Source: Lantana camara (lineage: Eukaryota; Streptophyta; Magnoliopsida; Lamiales; Verbenaceae). Taken from it: a DNA stretch of 64,000 bases. Shown here piece after piece: positions 59,611 through 64,000 of the stretch. Positions within the stretch are counted from its first letter, which is position 1, and every line of letters starts with the position of its first letter. Under the pieces are notes generated by a model. The model ran no database searches. It was not told the DNA's origin and saw only the letters and a program-made list of their open reading frames with translations. Both the position numbers and the translations under genes were made by a program. Location of the stretch: contig CM074865.1 in assembly GCA_037501455.1 (NCBI GenBank), positions 15,384,501 through 15,448,500 of the forward strand, read 5' to 3'.

Positions 59611-61930
59611 ACTGGAGCAGCCACGACAGGACTCGACGTCACTCCAGCTACTGTTAAAGTGGTGGAGCTCGTCATGTTGACCGCAGAAGCTAGTAGCTCA
59701 ACAGGAGTGCCATTAATGATAGTTGGTACCGCAGCAGCCTTTTCAGACGAGCCAACTGCAAGCACATGGACAAGAATTAATCCTATGCAAGAGAAGAAGA
59801 AGAAGAATAGAAGAGAACTTCTCCAACAACCTTTAATTCATCAGGTATTGTCCACCTAGACTCTCCCGTCTCCATGTTGTAATAATACCTATAGAAGTCA
59901 CAGTAAGATGATCATAAATTACAAAAGTTTCAAGGAGGGTTTTTGAGGGATTCCAAATGACAATATAAAGAAGTGTAAACATTCAAGGATCTAACTAAGT
60001 GAACAGGGTTAAGTCATTCTCACCTTGTACCCTCAGGAGTTGTGAACTCTTTCCAGACAGTGGATGCATCAGCTCTCTGTGAAAACACAAGTTCCCATTA
60101 GATAATTTTCTCAGGAATTCACTCATCAAATCAGCCTGAGTTACAATAAGGCCTGTTCTGGCCATTGGTAAAGCAGCGGTAAGGTCATGTATGGAAATTC
60201 AAATACAGGACATTGGACTAGTTAAGTAGAGAGAAGTAGAGAACAGAGTTAATGGCTGGGAATTAGAAAACACCAGATGATACTAAGCACAACCACAAGA
60301 CTGAACAACCTCCACATCTCTATATGGAGAGGGAACAAGACAAGGAAAAGAAGGCATCAGCAGGCCGTAAACAGCATTTCATTTGCACATCATGATACAG
60401 TACAAGTTAACTGAACTGGCATACTTCATATGATTTATCAATTAATTAGTCCTGGACTCCCAGTACTTTCAGGATTCTACTAAATAGTATTCTTGAAGTA
60501 GACTCCGACGTGTAGAATCAATATGGTTTTCCTTGTTATGAACTTATAATTCCAAACTTCATCCAAGTAAACGAGAATACACATAAATTTATCAACTCTT
60601 TAAACAATCCACAATTTTCAACATCCAAATTACAGGACAGGACTTAGACAAATCCAGAGCAGAACAGTGCACAGAAGAGACGCGAGTTACTCAAAATCTC
60701 CAGAAAAGCAACACATCAAGAGAATCACTCACATCTAAAGGAGTCATCAACTCAATAGGCTTCTCCCAACTAGACTGATTTGTGATCATGTTGTAATAAT
60801 ACCTGAGAGAGACACAAAATAAAAAGGCACCAACTTCAGAACTTGATCATAAAGATATTGATCAAACGAGACAAGATAACACAGACTGGACTAAAAAGTA
60901 CCAAAGTGCAATTCTAGTTAGGTAAGAGTCATGAGTTGACTGATACTGTAACGTACGAAAATCCAAATCATGGCAAATCAAGCCCACAAAAGGGCTAACT
61001 TTCACACCCTGGTTGATTTTGCATATCCATTGACAGGTATGTTTTAAAAGACACTATAATCAGATAATCGAATCAGAGAGTAAGTTACCTTCTCCCGTCG
61101 ACAGATTCATACTCTTGCCAATAAGCAGCCGCCTGAAGATTACAGTGACATTTGGAGGGAAACACTTAGCAAGGTGAGAACATAAGTGAGTATAGTGGCA
61201 TAACAGGTGAAAAGGAAAAACGTTTTTCCAATAGAAGATAGAAGTAGATTTCTATCTCAAAGTAGCATCAAAAATATAAACTGCAACGCATGGGTCAACA
61301 TTTGCAAATAAAGAACAGCTGAACCATTTATGCAGCACATGTGGGCACTATATTATTAGTACATGTGATATAATTGTGATGTATCAAAATAGATCCAGTC
61401 AAAATTGCCAGTTTTTCATGTGTAGTGAAATTATAACAATGTTGTTATGCACTCCTCCATGGAACTTCATATACATTCCAAAATTTCACCTTTTCCAGTT
61501 TTAATATCCCAATTCCCAGGGGCATTCCATAAAATATCTCAAAATCAACCGAACCAGCTTAATATTCAACAAAATAGGACCAATGATCATTTTCTTGTCT
61601 GGAGCTGTACCTGTGAACCATATGATGGAGTCATTCTTGAGACAAGTATGCTTTAATACCCCACAAAACCTGAAATAGTCCAGTTAATTAGCATGAATGC
61701 CATCAAAAAAAAAAGGGACAACCCACTTGAACTAATCCAGAAATTTCACTGATCTTCAAGGGGAAAAAAGAAAAAAAACAACGCATAATATAATTCGTTT
61801 ATAATGTAAACATTCCAACAATTCAAAATGAAAAGCTAGAGGGGAGTTACCGGAAAAGAGATTGGCTGGTAGAATCAATTAGAGATTAAGAAATTGATTT
61901 GCTGCGTCATATAAACTGTAAACCCTAGTT
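59611..61930 (-). pseudogene. Truncated duplicate of PRP40 with two WW domains still open
   Basis: It matches PRP40 exons and introns in order on the same strand. Exon equivalents are: exon 1 61611-61634 (ATG kept), exon 5 61089-61132, exon 6 60733-60802, exon 7 60024-60076, exon 8 59831-59888, and part of exon 9 59611-59755. Exons 2-4 are deleted, and exon 9 ends in unrelated DNA. All retained donors and acceptors are GT-AG and the phases join, so a transcript could encode about 104 residues. That product would have a short N-terminus (MTPSYGSQ), WW1 (YWQEYESVDGR, SSWEKP), WW2 ([16 protein letters not shown]), and then about 20 out-of-frame residues to a TAG. A 5' UTR copy is at 61636-61930. 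It is probably a pseudogene, but this is not certain. Confidence 0.85.
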
Positions 61931-62539
61931 GGAATTTTTTATCGGATCTGATATATCCCAATTATATATGGATTCAAAATTAATGTATTCAAAGGATTTG
62001 GATGTAAATCCGGGTTTTCTTATCGAATTCGACCAATATCTTCTGGCCTGAATCAGACGAGTTTAGGCAAACCTCTGGTTCCAACCATAAGATTATCCAA
62101 TTTTAACTTAATCTATTTGTGGGGAATTAAGAAATTAATTTTATGTTTGATACAATAAATGGAAAATTTTAGTCTAATTTCACTTATTATCTTATATGAT
62201 ATATCTCACAAAATAATATATTTTCATGTTCGGCCACAAAATAAATTAACTTTCTAAACTTATCTAAAATTAACTTATCTAAATATTAGTATAGACACAT
62301 CCCTCTCTTAAGATTTGTTTGAGAACTTAGCTAAAATTAAGTGAACTGAACCTAGTCTGGACTCTTATATTATATAGTGTTCTATTTTTTATTTTTTTTT
62401 TTGGTGGGAATATAGTGTTCTACTGTTCTGACATATTTTACGTCAAAAAAAAAATACGTCAAAAAATAATTTTTTTATTATATCTAGGTCATAATGCGTG
62501 ATATATATGAAAAAGAAAAAGTTTTTGGGACATGTATGC
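61931..62539. other. AT-rich spacer between PRP40 duplicates
   Basis: No gene seen; short A/T runs. Confidence 0.5.
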
Positions 62540-62826
62540 AGAAAAAAGCAACCCACTTAAAAATTAAAATAATGCAGAAATTTCACTGATCTTCAAAAGA
62601 TTTTAAAGAAAAACAATGCAATATAATTTCGGTAATGCAAACATTCAAAGAATTAAAATTGAAGAGCTAACATAAAAGCTAAAGGGGAATTACCGGAAAA
62701 CAGATCGCCTGGGAGAATCAATTAGGGATTGAGAAATTGATTTGTTGCGTATATAAACCCTTGCGGCGAGTCGATTCTAATTTCTACTGGCGGGGGTTGC
62801 TTCACAACATGAAAAATGGCTTTGGG
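62540..62826 (-). pseudogene. Second partial copy of the PRP40 promoter and 5' UTR
   Basis: It aligns with 44100-44400 (for example CTAAAGGGGAATTACCGGAAAA, GATCGCCTGG, and TTCACAACATGAAAAATGG) and with 61720-61930. It covers the UTR intron and first exon, but no coding exon is attached. It implies at least two duplication events at this locus. Confidence 0.8.
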
Positions 62827-63240
62827 CGAATGTGTCGGAGTGTTTTGGAAAATCAATTTCTGCTTAATTTAAATAAGAATAAGTCTATAGTTTAGGATAT
62901 GTTCTGGATTCTACTATTTTAACGATAATATTCTTATTAAAATATTAATATTATTAAACTAACATTTTATATATAAATATAATTCATTACACTTTTTTTT
63001 AATTTATTATATCTTTTTTTTCTCTAATTAAAATTTGGTAATCTAAAAAAACTTCATGACTAAAAATCTGCAATCATCATATATATCTTTTCTCTATTCT
63101 TAATTTTTATAAATTTATAAATAAAGGTATATATAGAATAATTTTATATTTGATTAATTATAAATAAACTTACATAAGATTATAATAACTTTTATATTAA
63201 TATAATACTTAAATCATATTATAGTGCCAAAAAATGTTTC
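62827..63240. other. AT-rich DNA upstream of the kinase fragment
   Basis: Very AT-rich. No exon encoding the missing N-terminal half of the kinase is visible here. Confidence 0.5.
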
Positions 63241-63849
63241 TTTATCTCAACTGCATTGTCTACGAATACACACACAATTAATGGAAGCCTGTACGATGCA
63301 TTATTCTCAAGTGACAAAAGGAAGAATAATTCTCTAGATTGGTATGCATGGGTACGCATTGCAACTAAAATGTGCTCAGCTCTTTCCTTTCTGCACAGGG
63401 TCAAACCTAAACCAATCTTTCACGGTAAATTCAACTCCTCAAAAATCCTCCTCGATAGACACAAAGTAGCGAAAATGAACGGCTTGAAGGGCTCTTTGGT
63501 GTGCGAGCCATATGATATCAAACTAGATATCAGAGCTTTTGGGGAATTTGTCTTGCAACTTTTGAGTGGCAAGAGTTGGGATAAAGAACTTGAAAATATA
63601 GGTGATTCTGAGTATAATTTTTGTGGGGAATGGCCAATGGATCTGGCTGTGCAACTTTGTGCTATTGCAAAGAGATGTTTGTTGGACGAAAATTGCGTTG
63701 CTGAGATGCCAATGAGGGCGATTGGTGATGTAAAAAGAAGGGCAGATGAGATTGTGGCTACTGATGGTTCCCAATCTGTTAACGTGAAAGAAGAGGCCAT
63801 TGATGATGTGAGAAATATACCTGGTGCATTCGTATGCCCCATCTATCAG
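63241..63849 (+). pseudogene. U-box/kinase (PUB, receptor-like cytoplasmic type) fragment
   Basis: The frame encodes the later part of a plant kinase domain followed by the first residues of a U-box (NIPGAFVCPIYQ, ending at a CAG/GTTATT donor at 63849; the next exon would start at about 63994 and leave the window). Intact relatives (PUB33/PUB35 type) have a stress domain and kinase N-lobe first; both are missing. The kinase hinge motif IVYEY (about 63255-63269) is in another frame from the following NGSLYDALF, with a CACACA run at the shift. The catalytic-loop Asp is replaced (FHGKFNSSKILL for HGDLKPANILL) and DFG reads NGL. It is a truncated and probably dead gene copy. In the intact family the U-box makes the protein an E3 ubiquitin ligase. 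Confidence 0.75.
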
Positions 63850-64000
63850 GTTATTTGCTATCATCCATATATGGATTATAATTCAATATAATTAAGAATG
63901 CACCCCTTTCTGAAATTTAATTTTCCCATTAGTATTTGCCTTGATCAATGATCACCAGAATTTTCAGTAAGTAGTCTTTGAAATCTATCGCAGATGAAGT

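Noticed and set aside
63523..63864. Two overlapping minus frames (113 and 140 residues)
   Set aside because: Antisense to the kinase/U-box fragment, whose plus-strand motifs are clear.

Overview
This is a nuclear genomic window from a flowering plant, most likely a eudicot. It is AT-rich, its genes have GT-AG introns, it carries plant-only families (a phytosulfokine precursor, a DUF4378 protein, a U-box kinase fragment) and it is dense in LTR retrotransposons, Helitrons, hAT and Mutator-like DNA elements and a SINE. I see no rRNA, tRNA, CRISPR or bacterial-style operon. The species cannot be named from this sequence alone.

Layout. 1-3895: the 5' part of a minus-strand Ty3/gypsy chromovirus-type element (gag, primer binding site, LTR). 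It sits inside the 3' LTR of an older, decayed minus-strand Ty1/copia element (3896-11113). 11411-11731: a small plant gene of unknown function. 12.3-21.5 kb: a repeat island with two foldback MITEs, a pair of imperfect inverted repeats, and a complete non-autonomous LTR element (16061-21288). That element has a hAT inserted in one LTR and about 2 kb of a 24-bp minisatellite as its interior. 22234-22933: a two-exon phytosulfokine precursor gene. 24.7-29.4 kb: two Helitrons, one on each strand. 30164-31513: a three-exon DUF4378 gene. 33281-44035: a 28-exon PRP40-type splicing factor gene on the minus strand, whose exons all join in frame to give 985 residues. 44468-56536: a Mutator-like element with long terminal inverted repeats, placed just upstream of the PRP40 gene. 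Its transposase reading frame is interrupted near the start codon by a young LTR retrotransposon (45540-54181). Each LTR of that retrotransposon holds a solo LTR from one copia family. 57.3 kb: a SINE with clear target duplications. 59.6-62.8 kb: two partial duplicates of PRP40. 63.2 kb to the end: a broken U-box kinase gene fragment.

Four genes look functional: the small gene, PSK, DUF4378 and PRP40. They are not functionally linked; their neighbourhood is set by repeated transposon insertion. Two relative ages can be read by eye. The copia LTRs differ at about 17 of 264 sites, while the gypsy LTRs at 45.5/49.6 kb differ at about 4 of 444. I did not find a convincing undescribed molecular system. 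The most unusual items are the truncated PRP40 copy that keeps an open two-WW-domain frame, the minisatellite-filled LTR element, the Mutator transposase that seems to have lost its catalytic core while staying in frame, and the matching solo LTRs in both LTRs of one element.
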